Source: Colwellia sp.
Lineage (GTDB): Bacteria; Pseudomonadota; Gammaproteobacteria; Enterobacterales; Alteromonadaceae
Reading direction: 5' to 3'
Length of the DNA stretch: 64,000 bases
Assembly: GCF_013214175.1 (NCBI RefSeq)
Contig: NZ_JABSPA010000004.1
Span: forward strand, 329,960 to 393,959
In this document: in pieces, positions 43,660 to 52,734 of the stretch
How the letters are laid out: each line of letters begins with the position of its first letter
Numbering within the stretch: the first letter of the stretch is position 1
Translations under genes and position numbers: made by a program
The notes under the pieces: generated by a model
Seen by the model: only the letters and a program-made list of their open reading frames with translations
What the model was told of the DNA's origin: nothing
Databases searched by the model: none

Positions 43660-46362
43660 TTAAAACGATTTTTTCACTCTTAAGTAGTAATAACGGCCAA
43701 CAGAGGTGATAGCACCATAACCATCAAAACCGTTACGATAATCGCCCATCACTGGCGCTGGCTCTTCATCGGTAAAGTTGTCAATACCTAGAGTGACCGT
43801 GGTGGCGAAACTATCAAAGGTATAAGCACCTTGAATGTTATGAACAAAGTATGGGTCTAGCTCTTTCAAATGTTCCGCGCCTTCAGGGTATGCCCAAGAG
43901 TTTTCTTCTTGGGTGACACTACCGGTGTAACTGCTGTTATAACTCACTTGAATGTCATCTAAACGCCAGTTTGCTCGCAGTGTTTGTCGCCATTCAGTCC
44001 AAGAACCTTCTTCTTGGAAGTAGCGGCCTAAACGCTCTTGTCCGGCATTTTTATACTTTTGTAAATTAGAAGCGGCCCAATGAATACCAAAATCACCGAA
44101 TTCGGTTGATGGCAATAAATAACTTACGGCATAATCCATACCGCTTATCTCTTGCTCACCAACATTTGACAAGGTCGCACGTATGGCATCAATGGTGCCG
44201 TCAGCATTACGCATAACAAGGGCAGGATCATAAACGCCACCGCCATTAGCGACATCGTTAACTACTTCATTAGCACTTGGGCCAAAAATCAAGTTCTCTT
44301 TCTTAATGTTAAAGTAATCAATGGTTACCGATAAACCTTCAAGGTAATCAGGTGTCCAAACAATACCTGCGGTAACACTTTCTGATGTTTCCGGCTGTAC
44401 ACTTGGTTCGCCGCCACTCACTGTCCATGAACCGGCCACAGGTGTCGGATTTTGCTGACTACAACCGGGTAACGACGCCCAGTTGTCATTGCGACAGGGA
44501 TCTTGTACACCAGTATCATAGCCTCTTGATTGTCCAGCATATAATTCAGACAAGCCTGGTGCTCTAAAGCCCTCACTCCATGAGCCCCGAACTAGTACTT
44601 CTTCAATTGGACGCCACTTAATGCCCACTTTCGGATTAGTAGTATCACCAAAGTCACTGTAATCAGAATAACGTACGGCAAAATCAAGTTCTAAACCCTT
44701 TGCTAAAAAGACATCGGCTAACAGAGGTACCACGGCTTCAGCATAAAACTCGGTAATCTCCCTAGGCTCTGGTGTACTGGTATCGGCACTACCGCCACCA
44801 AAAACAGTATCACCCGCTTCATAAATGCGAGAAACATTGGTAGAAGCATCTTCTTCACGGAGTTCAGCGCCAATTGCTAAGTAGACTTCACCTGCTGGTA
44901 ACTCAAAAGCAGCACCGCTGGCATTAAACATCCAAGTATTCATCATGCCTTCGTTGACCACAGTGCCCTGCTCAGAAATATAAGACGCCATTTCTGGGGT
45001 CATAGAGCCGCGACGACCAAATAAGTCGATAGCTACACAACCATCATTGCGTGCGGCACAAGCTGCTGAGTCGCCGGCTGCTGCGGCTAAACGACTGGCA
45101 GAGACTTCGGTTGCCAAATTGGTTGAGTCAAACTTCTCACTAGTATAAGAAACATCCCAGTCCCAAGAGCCTAATTCACCAAAAGCGCCAAGGGTATAAC
45201 GGCGGTCATTGGTTTTATTATCAATGTAGTGACGTGTGCCAGTAGAGGTGGTTTCCCACATAGCACGACCGACTCTAACCTCTTCACCAAAAGGGTTATA
45301 ACTATTGTTGGCAGAAACAGCGATGCCCTCTCCCCAAATATCTAACGGTGATTGTATTTGGTTCTTACCCTGGTTTTCTGCGTGGGTGTAACTGTATTCA
45401 AAATAGCCGGTGATGGTATCAGACAATTCATAAGTACCACTTGTCCAAATGGATTCTCGCTGGATGTCAGGGCCAGCAGTCATGTACTCCCAGTAATTTT
45501 GCATATGATCGTCATTTTCCCAATCAAATGCTTCCATATCACCCCAAGAATTTATCCGGTCGCTTCCTGGCTTTATCACCATTTGGCCTCCGTCTGGGTG
45601 AGTAACAACCGCGCTATGCTCTGGAATTGGGTCCCGTAAATCAAGACCGCCATAACTTCTACGATCAGGCGTCGCCGTGACATTACGTTCTGACATAAAA
45701 TAGGCTTTTTGACTGGTTCTATTGGCACTAATTAAGAAGTTACCTTTATCGAAATCTGCACCAAAGGTCATATCAACAATATTACGCTGTGCATCACCAC
45801 GTGAACTCTCACCGGTTTCAAGTTGAACTTCTAAGCCTTCAAAATCAGATTTCATGATGATGTTAACAACGCCGGCAATCGCATCTGAGCCGTAAACAGC
45901 AGAAGCACCATCTTGTAATACTTCAACACGCTCGATAGCGCCAAATGGAATGTTATTTAAATCAACGGTGCCACTTGGATTTACCGTAGATAAACGGCGA
46001 CCGTTCACTAAAACTAAGGTGTTTCTAGCACTTAAACCGCGTAAGGCCACCGTTGCCACACCATTAGAGAACGCGCGATTAGTACTTAAACTTGCGCCAT
46101 TAGCTGCGGGAATATCTTGTAAGAGTGAGGCGATATCAACCGCGCCAGACGCGTCTATTTGTGCGCGGTCTAAAACAGTTACCGGCGCTGTACCGACCAG
46201 CTCTGTGCGAGCAATACGAGAGCCAGTGACAGAAATTCGTTCAACTTCTTTGAGCGAGTCCGATTTTTCAGCGGCGATTACCGCCGGTGCCGAAAATAAA
46301 ACGGAAGCAGAAAGCATCGCCACGGAAAGTGTTGAAAGCTTGAAGGTAGGGTTTGGTTTCAT
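43660..46362 (-). CDS. TonB-dependent outer-membrane receptor
   Basis: The 900-residue receptor has a signal peptide (ending about residue 30, IAA), a TonB-box-like VERISVTGS, a plug domain (about 40-165 with VALRGLSARNTLVLVNGRRL and DGASAVYGSDAIAGVVNII) and a beta-barrel ending in YYYLRVKKSF. GAGGAA precedes the ATG. It is divergent from the DapA-like/aldehyde dehydrogenase operon, with 389 bases between them that contain a TATATTGTATA word. Uptake of hydroxyproline-containing peptides is a reasonable guess; the substrate is not shown. Confidence 0.88.
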   Translation of the reverse strand: MKPNPTFKLSTLSVAMLSASVLFSAPAVIAAEKSDSLKEVERISVTGSRIARTELVGTAPVTVLDRAQIDASGAVDIASLLQDIPAANGASLSTNRAFSNGVATVALRGLSARNTLVLVNGRRLSTVNPSGTVDLNNIPFGAIERVEVLQDGASAVYGSDAIAGVVNIIMKSDFEGLEVQLETGESSRGDAQRNIVDMTFGADFDKGNFLISANRTSQKAYFMSERNVTATPDRRSYGGLDLRDPIPEHSAVVTHPDGGQMVIKPGSDRINSWGDMEAFDWENDDHMQNYWEYMTAGPDIQRESIWTSGTYELSDTITGYFEYSYTHAENQGKNQIQSPLDIWGEGIAVSANNSYNPFGEEVRVGRAMWETTSTGTRHYIDNKTNDRRYTLGAFGELGSWDWDVSYTSEKFDSTNLATEVSASRLAAAAGDSAACAARNDGCVAIDLFGRRGSMTPEMASYISEQGTVVNEGMMNTWMFNASGAAFELPAGEVYLAIGAELREEDASTNVSRIYEAGDTVFGGGSADTSTPEPREITEFYAEAVVPLLADVFLAKGLELDFAVRYSDYSDFGDTTNPKVGIKWRPIEEVLVRGSWSEGFRAPGLSELYAGQSRGYDTGVQDPCRNDNWASLPGCSQQNPTPVAGSWTVSGGEPSVQPETSESVTAGIVWTPDYLEGLSVTIDYFNIKKENLIFGPSANEVVNDVANGGGVYDPALVMRNADGTIDAIRATLSNVGEQEISGMDYAVSYLLPSTEFGDFGIHWAASNLQKYKNAGQERLGRYFQEEGSWTEWRQTLRANWRLDDIQVSYNSSYTGSVTQEENSWAYPEGAEHLKELDPYFVHNIQGAYTFDSFATTVTLGIDNFTDEEPAPVMGDYRNGFDGYGAITSVGRYYYLRVKKSF

Positions 46363-46631
46363 GGGTATTCCTCATTTTTTTTATTGTTGTCGTTAGTGTT
46401 GTAATTCATGTTGTAACTGGTGTTTTTATTATTTAGCGCGGTTATTTCTATTCACTCGAATTGCATAAAAATTACCAGCAAAAATAATAACCTCAACCCT
46501 ATGAAAATTAATTTTGCCGATGAATAAAAGCGCTAATGTCATCAAACAGCTCGTAGCTGTCACCAAATAACTGAGATATGACTCGAGCTGAAGTTCGCTA
46601 AAAACGGAGGGGAAACGTGATAAAAAAACAC

Positions 46632-46648
46632 ATTGTATATTGTATATC
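46632..46648. promoter_or_regulatory. Partial copy of the TGTATACA-type operator
   Basis: ATTGTATATTGTATATC contains TATATTGTATA, which matches 11 of the 15 bases found before the collagenase and first TonB receptor genes, but the palindromic C is replaced by T. It lies between the divergent TonB receptor and DapA-like genes, about 104 bases before the latter. It may be a weaker site for the same repressor. No other clear element is seen in 46363-46751. Confidence 0.4.
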
Positions 46649-46751
46649 TCAAGTGTTATGTTGAATTTATATTAGCTGACAGCGGCTAATAATTCACTAG
46701 CGAGCAAGCGACTTTAGTTGCTTTACCGATAATATTATTGAGAACTTACCC

Positions 46752-47657
46752 ATGAAACTACAAGGCATATATACCCCAGTACTGACTTCTTTTGACCCTG
46801 ATGGAAATATTGATTATCAAGCTTGGAAAACAATATTAGATAATCAAATTGATGCCGGTGTGCATGGTTTAATCATTGGTGGTTCAACTGGCGAATTTTA
46901 TGCCATGTCAAAGGAAGAGCGTTTACAACAATTCGAATTTGCTAATGACTATATTGCTCAAAGAGTTCCTTGGATTGCTGGTATCAATGATGTCAGGGCA
47001 ACTGAAGTATACAGTTATGCCAAAGCAGCAAAATTAGCAGGAGCAAGTGGCATGTTAGTGGCAGCGCCGCCTTATTCATTACCCAATGAAAAAGAACTTG
47101 CCGAACATATTATCCGTATTGATGAAGCGGCTGACTTAGCCATTATTTTGTATAACTACCCAGGCAGAACTGGCGTTGAAATGGGCTCTGAATTCCTTGA
47201 TCTTATTGCCGATAGAGAAAATATTGTCGCCATTAAAGAGTCCAGTGGCGATATTAACCGTATTCATCAACTTAGCTTAGATTACCCACAACTGCAGCTA
47301 AGCGCGGGTGCTGAAGATCAAGTATTGGAGTTTTTCGTTTGGGGAGCACAAAGCTGGGTATGTGCTTGTGCCAACATATTCCCTCAGGCCTGTGTTGAAT
47401 TCTATCAAACATGTGTTATTGAAAAAGATTTTGTCAAAGGGAAAAAGTACATGGCAGCTTTGATGCCGTTAATGACGTTTTTAGAGCAAAGTGGCAAGTT
47501 TGTGCAATGTGTTAAGTTTGGCGCACAACTGCAAGGACTAAGCACAGGTCCAGTTCGCCTTCCTATGCAAGCATTAACCGATGAAATGCAGTCACAAATT
47601 AAAGCCGTGGTGTTACAAGCCGCCAATACCTTAGAAACGTTAATCAATGATAAGTAG
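46752..47657 (+). CDS. DapA-family aldolase/deaminase, likely hydroxyproline pathway
   Basis: A 301-residue TIM-barrel enzyme of the dihydrodipicolinate synthase family. The Schiff-base lysine is K162 (VAIKESSGD), the substrate-binding loop is GGSTGEFYAMSKEER, and YNYPGRTGVEM carries the catalytic Tyr. In marine gammaproteobacteria members next to an aldehyde dehydrogenase often act as 1-pyrroline-4-hydroxy-2-carboxylate deaminase, giving 2-oxoglutarate semialdehyde from hydroxyproline. That role is favoured because the ALDH gene follows after nine bases and a collagenase lies in the window. Sugar-acid dehydratase is the alternative. The racemase and oxidase steps are not here. Confidence 0.7.
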   Translation: MKLQGIYTPVLTSFDPDGNIDYQAWKTILDNQIDAGVHGLIIGGSTGEFYAMSKEERLQQFEFANDYIAQRVPWIAGINDVRATEVYSYAKAAKLAGASGMLVAAPPYSLPNEKELAEHIIRIDEAADLAIILYNYPGRTGVEMGSEFLDLIADRENIVAIKESSGDINRIHQLSLDYPQLQLSAGAEDQVLEFFVWGAQSWVCACANIFPQACVEFYQTCVIEKDFVKGKKYMAALMPLMTFLEQSGKFVQCVKFGAQLQGLSTGPVRLPMQALTDEMQSQIKAVVLQAANTLETLINDK

Positions 47658-47666
47658 GAGTAAGTA

Positions 47667-49166
47667 ATGTCTGAGTTATTATCAAAACAAGCCTATGTTG
47701 CCCTCGCCAAAGACATTGAGCTACCGAATAAAGCCTTTATTAATGGTCAGTTTGTTAATGCCATTAATGGCAATAGCATGGTGACTGAAAACCCGGCGAC
47801 AAAAGTAGTACTGACAGAAATAGTCTCGTGTGACGCCGAGGATGTTGATGTTGCGGTTGCCAATGCCAAAGCGGTATTTGAAAGTGGCATTTGGTCTAAA
47901 TTAGCGCCAAGTGAAAGAAAGTCAGCCGTTTTAAAGTTAGCTGATTTAATCGAAGAGCACGCAACAGAGTTAGCGGTACTAGAAACCTTAGAGGCCGGTA
48001 AACCTATTCATGAGTGTGTTTTAACTGATCTGCCCGAAACAATAAGCTGCATACGTTGGTATGCTGAGGCCGCGGATAAGGTTTATGATCAAATATCGCC
48101 GACAGCAAGTGATACTTTGGCAACCATTAGACGAGAGGCTGCTGGGGTTGTTGCTTGTATTCTACCGTGGAATTTTCCCTTGATGATGTTAGCTTGGAAA
48201 TTAGGTCCGGCATTAATGATGGGCAACTCGGTTATTGTCAAACCGGCAGAATCAACCAGTATGACCACACTTAAAGTTGCTGAATTGGCGATAAAAGCAG
48301 GTATTCCACCTGGAGTGTTTAATGTATTACCTGGCTTCGGTCCTAATGTTGGTGAGCCGTTGGGATTACATAATGATATTGATGTTGTCTCCTTTACCGG
48401 CTCAACAGCAACAGGTAGGCACTTTCTTAATTATTCAGCCTTAAGTAACCTAAAGCGTGTAGTGCTTGAGTGTGGCGGTAAAAGCCCTAGTGTTGTGCTT
48501 AGTGACGCTGATGATTTAGACTCGATTGCCGAACATGTTGTTGGCGCAGCCTTGTGGAATATGGGCCAAAATTGTACCGCTAACTCACGCATCATTATTC
48601 ATAAAGATTTAAAAGCTGAGTTAACCCAGAAGATAGTCGCCAAGCTTGATGCTTGGCAAACAGGTGACCCGCTTGATCCGCAGTTTATGCTGGGCTCAAT
48701 CATTAACCGCCAGCAATATGAAAAAATACTTAACTATATCGAAATTGGCAAAAAAGAAGGCGCGACACTAATTTATGGCGGTAATGCCATCTCGCTAAAT
48801 AATGGTTATTTTATCGAACCCACTATTTTTGATGCGGTAACACCCACTATGACCATTGCCACCGAAGAAATATTTGGTCCGGTATTTGGCCTTATTGAGG
48901 CTGATTCAGATGATGAAGCTATCGCTATCGCCAATGATAGTTGTTATGGCTTACAGGCTTCGTTATATACTCGTGACTTGAAGAAAGCCCATTTGTATTC
49001 CCAAGCGCTCAAGGCTGGCACTGTTTCAGTTAATTGTTTTAGTGAAGGTGATATCAGCACACCTTTTGGTGGTTACAAGTTATCTGGCTTTGGTGGGAGA
49101 GATAACTCCTTAATGGCCTTTGACCAATACAGTGAAGTGAAAACCACTTGGTTTGACCTTTCTTAA
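47667..49166 (+). CDS. Aldehyde dehydrogenase, likely 2-oxoglutarate semialdehyde type
   Basis: The 499-residue NAD(P)-dependent enzyme has the full aldehyde dehydrogenase set: PWNFPLMM for the cofactor, GSTATGRHF, the general base in LECGGKSP, the nucleophile C303 in GQNCTANSR and EEIFGPVFG. The end LSGFGGRDNSLMAFDQYSEVK resembles PuuC-type enzymes. Coupled to the DapA-like gene by a nine-base gap with AGGAG inside, it would oxidise 2-oxoglutarate semialdehyde to 2-oxoglutarate, the last step of hydroxyproline breakdown. Other aldehydes are possible. Confidence 0.8.
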   Translation: MSELLSKQAYVALAKDIELPNKAFINGQFVNAINGNSMVTENPATKVVLTEIVSCDAEDVDVAVANAKAVFESGIWSKLAPSERKSAVLKLADLIEEHATELAVLETLEAGKPIHECVLTDLPETISCIRWYAEAADKVYDQISPTASDTLATIRREAAGVVACILPWNFPLMMLAWKLGPALMMGNSVIVKPAESTSMTTLKVAELAIKAGIPPGVFNVLPGFGPNVGEPLGLHNDIDVVSFTGSTATGRHFLNYSALSNLKRVVLECGGKSPSVVLSDADDLDSIAEHVVGAALWNMGQNCTANSRIIIHKDLKAELTQKIVAKLDAWQTGDPLDPQFMLGSIINRQQYEKILNYIEIGKKEGATLIYGGNAISLNNGYFIEPTIFDAVTPTMTIATEEIFGPVFGLIEADSDDEAIAIANDSCYGLQASLYTRDLKKAHLYSQALKAGTVSVNCFSEGDISTPFGGYKLSGFGGRDNSLMAFDQYSEVKTTWFDLS

Positions 49167-49230
49167 TCAGTTGAGCTTTATTTAATCACTTTAGCTTTAT
49201 TTATAGTTAAATGGCTCTAATACAAACTTA

Positions 49231-49258
49231 AAAGTGGTGATATTTTTGTCACCACTTT
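49231..49258 (+). terminator. Terminator after the dehydrogenase operon
   Basis: AAAGTGGTGA and TCACCACTTT form a 10-bp stem with an 8-base T-rich loop, followed by ATTTAT, 65 bases after the stop codon. The rest of 49167-49548 contains no gene. Confidence 0.75.
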
Positions 49259-49548
49259 ATTTATAAGACATTGCTATTAAAAACCCTAAGCAATAACAAA
49301 AACCCCACAAATATCGGCAGCCCGAAGTTCATTGTCACCAAATACAGAAACCCAACCACCAATAACCTTTATTTGCTCTTCAATGACTTTGACTAAAGAT
49401 CACTATCCATAACTAGCTGAAATAAAATAATAAATTTAAAGTTTTTATGCCACAAGCCATAAACCAAGGTTATACCCTTGCCACGATTGGCTATTGGTTA
49501 GTGGTTGTTTATTAAGCCATTATCATAGAAAAACAATAAGGAAATTCT

Positions 49549-50643
49549 ATGAAAAAAATATACCTTTCAGCTTTATTAGCCTTGGTTGCCCTACCAGCTC
49601 AATCCGCGATAATAAAAGATGGTAGCTTCTATGACTATGTCGCGGGATTAAAAAACCAAGCATTCAAAAAGGATTCTGGCGATTATGTAACGCCAACAGT
49701 TACACAAAGATCTGACTTTAGCCTGTTAGCCAAGAACTTGTATGATCACAACTGGTCGATTGCCGAGACACAAGCGAATAACTTAGGTTATGACTTAATT
49801 CAATTTAATAATACCACCACCCAAGATGTCTATTGGGGCGTTGCTGAACAGCTAATTGGCGGTAAACAAGCTAAGGGTTGGGGCTCCTACTTTGTCAATG
49901 CCGCATCGACGAGCAACGTAACCATTGAAGTTGCTCATCCATCTAACGATACCAATACCCATAGATTAGGCGCAAGAGTGTTTGAACGCTCTGAGGCTAA
50001 TGCATTTGCCATTGCCGGCGCACATCGCTCAGCCAATGGTTATCAAACAGCTAACCCAACCAGTCTAGAGTTTTCAATATTCCAAGAGGTGCATCAAATA
50101 TTTAATGGCGGTTATGGTGACAGCACCGCATGGCAATTGCATGGCTTTGGCTCTAGCACGGGTAGAAAGTTTCCCGATGGCACCGATGCGGTATTATCCG
50201 ATGGTGCCGGTAATGTCACTAATGAACTAGCCACATTAGATAGGTTTTTAGAGGATATTGATGACAGTAAATTTGGCAGTTCCTATGTTTACAATTTATT
50301 AGATAAAGATGACCCGCTCAATATTCAAGTCAACGGTATGGATCAAAGTGGCCATGACCCATTTTATCATTTACGCGCTTTTAATAACCCACAGGGACAG
50401 TTTTCAAGAGATGCGGGCGGCAGCTTTGTTCATATAGAAGCTTCTTATAATATCCGCGGCAGTCGAACCAAACGAGATACCTATTTTGCCAATGCCATTG
50501 TTGGTGCAATTAAAGAGACGTCCACTGGAACTGCTGGCTACATAGACACTGTAAATGAGATACCTGAGCCAAGCAGCGCACTGCTATTTCTTGCCAGTCT
50601 ATTCATCTTACCTTTGCGGAATAAAATAACTAAGCAAGGCTAA
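49549..50643 (+). CDS. PEP-CTERM exported protein of unknown function
   Basis: The 364-residue protein has a signal peptide (about residues 1-19, ending QSA) and a C-terminal sorting signal: IPEPSSALLFLASLFIL, then basic residues. This PEP-CTERM tail is recognised by an exosortase (EpsH/XrtA type) and anchors the protein at the cell surface or releases it. The middle (about 300 residues, with DSTAWQLHGFGSSTGRKFPDG) is not recognised. It contains HGFG and HDPFYH segments that could bind metal. AAGGAAAT precedes the ATG. The exosortase gene itself is not in the window. Confidence 0.8.
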   Translation: MKKIYLSALLALVALPAQSAIIKDGSFYDYVAGLKNQAFKKDSGDYVTPTVTQRSDFSLLAKNLYDHNWSIAETQANNLGYDLIQFNNTTTQDVYWGVAEQLIGGKQAKGWGSYFVNAASTSNVTIEVAHPSNDTNTHRLGARVFERSEANAFAIAGAHRSANGYQTANPTSLEFSIFQEVHQIFNGGYGDSTAWQLHGFGSSTGRKFPDGTDAVLSDGAGNVTNELATLDRFLEDIDDSKFGSSYVYNLLDKDDPLNIQVNGMDQSGHDPFYHLRAFNNPQGQFSRDAGGSFVHIEASYNIRGSRTKRDTYFANAIVGAIKETSTGTAGYIDTVNEIPEPSSALLFLASLFILPLRNKITKQG

Positions 50644-50675
50644 CGCTAATTAAGTTGAGCCGTGCTAATTGAGCT

Positions 50676-50716
50676 GCGTTGGATTTAGCTGAGCTGAGTT
50701 GAGCTAAATCCAACGC
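50676..50716. terminator. Strong hairpin after the PEP-CTERM gene
   Basis: GCGTTGGATTTAGCT and AGCTAAATCCAACGC are perfect 15-bp arms around an 11-base loop, 33 bases after the stop. There is no T-run, so it may stabilise mRNA or act as a factor-dependent end. Confidence 0.6.
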
Positions 50717-50802
50717 ACTCTAAAGTCACTTCATCGGTAGAAGCTGAACTCCCACAGCTTTTATCGGTGATTTTATTTAACTATGCCACTACGGAGTAGA
50801 GG

Positions 50803-50952
50803 TTAGTTATAACCTCTTACAAAACTATCTTCTTCACTTTCTAACAGCAAAAAGGATAATGGGTAGTTTACTATCATTACCTTATCTTCTTGCTCATCAA
50901 TAATTGCTGGCGTATCTAACTCTTGCTTGGTTTTATCAGGTGACGAGTACAT
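50803..50952 (-). CDS. Small acidic hypothetical protein, 49 residues
   Basis: A short open frame, MYSSPDKTKQELDTPAIIDE at its start and LLLESEEDSFVRGYN at its end. It is strongly acidic and has one short hydrophobic patch (IVNYPLSFLLL), not long enough for a membrane helix. AAGGAAA lies about nine bases before the ATG. It stands alone between the PEP-CTERM gene and miaE. No family is recognised; the call rests on the ribosome binding site and a protein-like composition. Confidence 0.4.
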   Translation of the reverse strand: MYSSPDKTKQELDTPAIIDEQEDKVMIVNYPLSFLLLESEEDSFVRGYN

Positions 50953-51199
50953 TGGCTAATTTCCTTCTCGCTATAGTAATAGCGCCTTATCGGTGAGTTA
51001 TTATTGTTAGTGCTAGTAACTTAAATAACCTAATCAAATAAAAAATGAAATTAGTAATGGTTTAAGATGGTGAATTACTGCATCGAATAGACTTTATAGG
51101 GCAATTAAAATAGCAGGGACTTGGTAAGCCGGCTTATATAAGGAGGAAGGGCTGCAGCAAAATGAACGAAGCTTTACTGCAGTATTTCCGTCATAAAAT

Positions 51200-51772
51200 T
51201 TAGTGGAGGACTGCGCGAATAGGTAAAGCTGCACAAATTTTAGCTTCGGCAATTAGAATTTCTTCTAAACGCTGGTCAACTTCTTCTTTATCACAATACT
51301 CATACGCCAGCTCAACAAATAAGTTTTTATGTTTCTCTTCTGACTTAGCAATAGCGACATATAGGTCTTTGTCTTTACCTTCAGGTAAAGCTTGTGAAAC
51401 TAACCAGAACTTCTCATAACCGCGCGCTTCAATTACTGCGGCAACCAGTAATCTATCCATCATAAAATAACTGGTACCGTTACGAAATAAGGCACGAAGC
51501 TGGTTGATGTAAGGGTCTTTTTTATCTTGACCTAAGGTAACATCGCGGGCGACAAGTAACTTTAATACCTGCTTGAAATGAATAAGCTCTTCAATGGCTA
51601 AATCTGTCATCGCTCGAACCAATTTAGCTTTGTCTGGATAATGAGACAACATTGACATTGCCATACCTGAAGCTTTCTTCTCAGCAGCGGCGTGGTCTTG
51701 TAAAAACAGGTTAAAGTCAGCCATAACTGCATCAACCCAATCTTGGCCAGTGTGGTGTTTTAATTCAAACAT
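51200..51772 (-). CDS. miaE: tRNA-(ms2io6A) hydroxylase MiaE-type
   Basis: The 190-residue ferritin-like diiron enzyme hydroxylates the isopentenyl side chain of the modified adenosine at tRNA position 37 (ms2i6A to ms2io6A). The iron ligands sit in the expected pairs: DLAIEELIHF, IEARGYEKF and SEEKHKNLFVEL. The opening HHTGQDWVDAVMADFNLFLQDHAAAEKKASG is that of the short MiaE branch. The length fits the family. Oxygen is needed, so the modification may report aerobiosis. It stands alone on the minus strand. Confidence 0.87.
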   Translation of the reverse strand: MFELKHHTGQDWVDAVMADFNLFLQDHAAAEKKASGMAMSMLSHYPDKAKLVRAMTDLAIEELIHFKQVLKLLVARDVTLGQDKKDPYINQLRALFRNGTSYFMMDRLLVAAVIEARGYEKFWLVSQALPEGKDKDLYVAIAKSEEKHKNLFVELAYEYCDKEEVDQRLEEILIAEAKICAALPIRAVLH

Positions 51773-51903
51773 ATTTACTACTCTCTAAGACAATATTTAT
51801 ACAATACAATTGGCGTGATTTTACCTGTGAACTTTTCACTCTACAATAGCTAAACTACTCTCGTTTAATATAATGACCTCAATAAAAAAGCTACAGGTAA
51901 ATG

Positions 51904-52539
51904 TTAATAAAGCAGCTTATCAATTTTACCATTATTAGTAGATTCTACTTTTAGCTTGTTATGAAGCCCTTGCCAAGCTTTTACTTTGCCGCCAAGGTTA
52001 ATTTGTTTAAAGCCGCCCTCTCTGGCCTTGCTACTATCAATATCAAGAAAGGCTAACATCTTGAGGTAACTACTTTCATCACCAACATCTATGGTAAGTA
52101 AATCTTGTGATCGGTCTTTAAAATAAGCTTCAATACCTTGTTGATGACGGTTATAACAGTTAAGTAAAAACTCGTCACTGTTAAGGTTTTCTTCGTTTAG
52201 TGGCGAGAATATTTCATTATAACAACGCTTTAAGTGAGGGTTAAAACCTCCATCAGTGCGTTGTAAGTTAACAATCATGCGTTGTAATAACTGCTTGATT
52301 GATGGCAGCCATTTTTCCGGGGCACGAGTCAGGTAAATAAACTTACTATTAACATAGTGTTTATCCAATTTTTGGTAATCACAAAATATTGGTGTATCGG
52401 CTAATACCTGCGCTTGAATAAAAGCATCTTGGGTATAGGCATTATGTGCAGTTTTAAAACCCTGCTCTAACATGGCTAAACAAACACTGGTAGTTGCTGT
52501 TCTGGGTAAACCTATGATAAAAATTTTTCCGTCAGACAC
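51904..52539 (-). CDS. Sulfotransferase-like P-loop protein
   Basis: A 211-residue soluble protein with the PAPS-binding 5' loop GLPRTATTSVCLAMLEQG near the start and the 3'-phosphate-binding strand FIYLTRAPEKWLPSIKQ in the middle. This is the sulfotransferase superfamily, in the short bacterial branch that includes fungal-type sulfotransferases. The acceptor is unknown, and a catalytic His typical of the larger enzymes is not obvious. It stands alone and is divergent from the acetyl-CoA hydrolase-GNAT gene (about 195 bases). Confidence 0.72.
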   Translation of the reverse strand: MSDGKIFIIGLPRTATTSVCLAMLEQGFKTAHNAYTQDAFIQAQVLADTPIFCDYQKLDKHYVNSKFIYLTRAPEKWLPSIKQLLQRMIVNLQRTDGGFNPHLKRCYNEIFSPLNEENLNSDEFLLNCYNRHQQGIEAYFKDRSQDLLTIDVGDESSYLKMLAFLDIDSSKAREGGFKQINLGGKVKAWQGLHNKLKVESTNNGKIDKLLY

Positions 52540-52734
52540 TAAGCTAAGCCTTTATATTAAAAAGAAAATTGAAAATTAATTAAATTAAAAATAGCTGATT
52601 ATAACTTATTTGTTAATATAACAAACACACAATTGACAGTGATCAATAAATACCTTATTTATGAGAGCATACTGAGTTCATAGCAAACACAAACCTAGTC
52701 CATTCTGAGAGTAGGCAGTAGCCAAGGAAATTTC

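Noticed and set aside
46752..49166. True dihydrodipicolinate synthase (dapA) in lysine synthesis
   Set aside because: It is paired with an aldehyde dehydrogenase and a TonB receptor and has the YNYPGRTGVEM loop of catabolic relatives, so biosynthetic dapA is unlikely.
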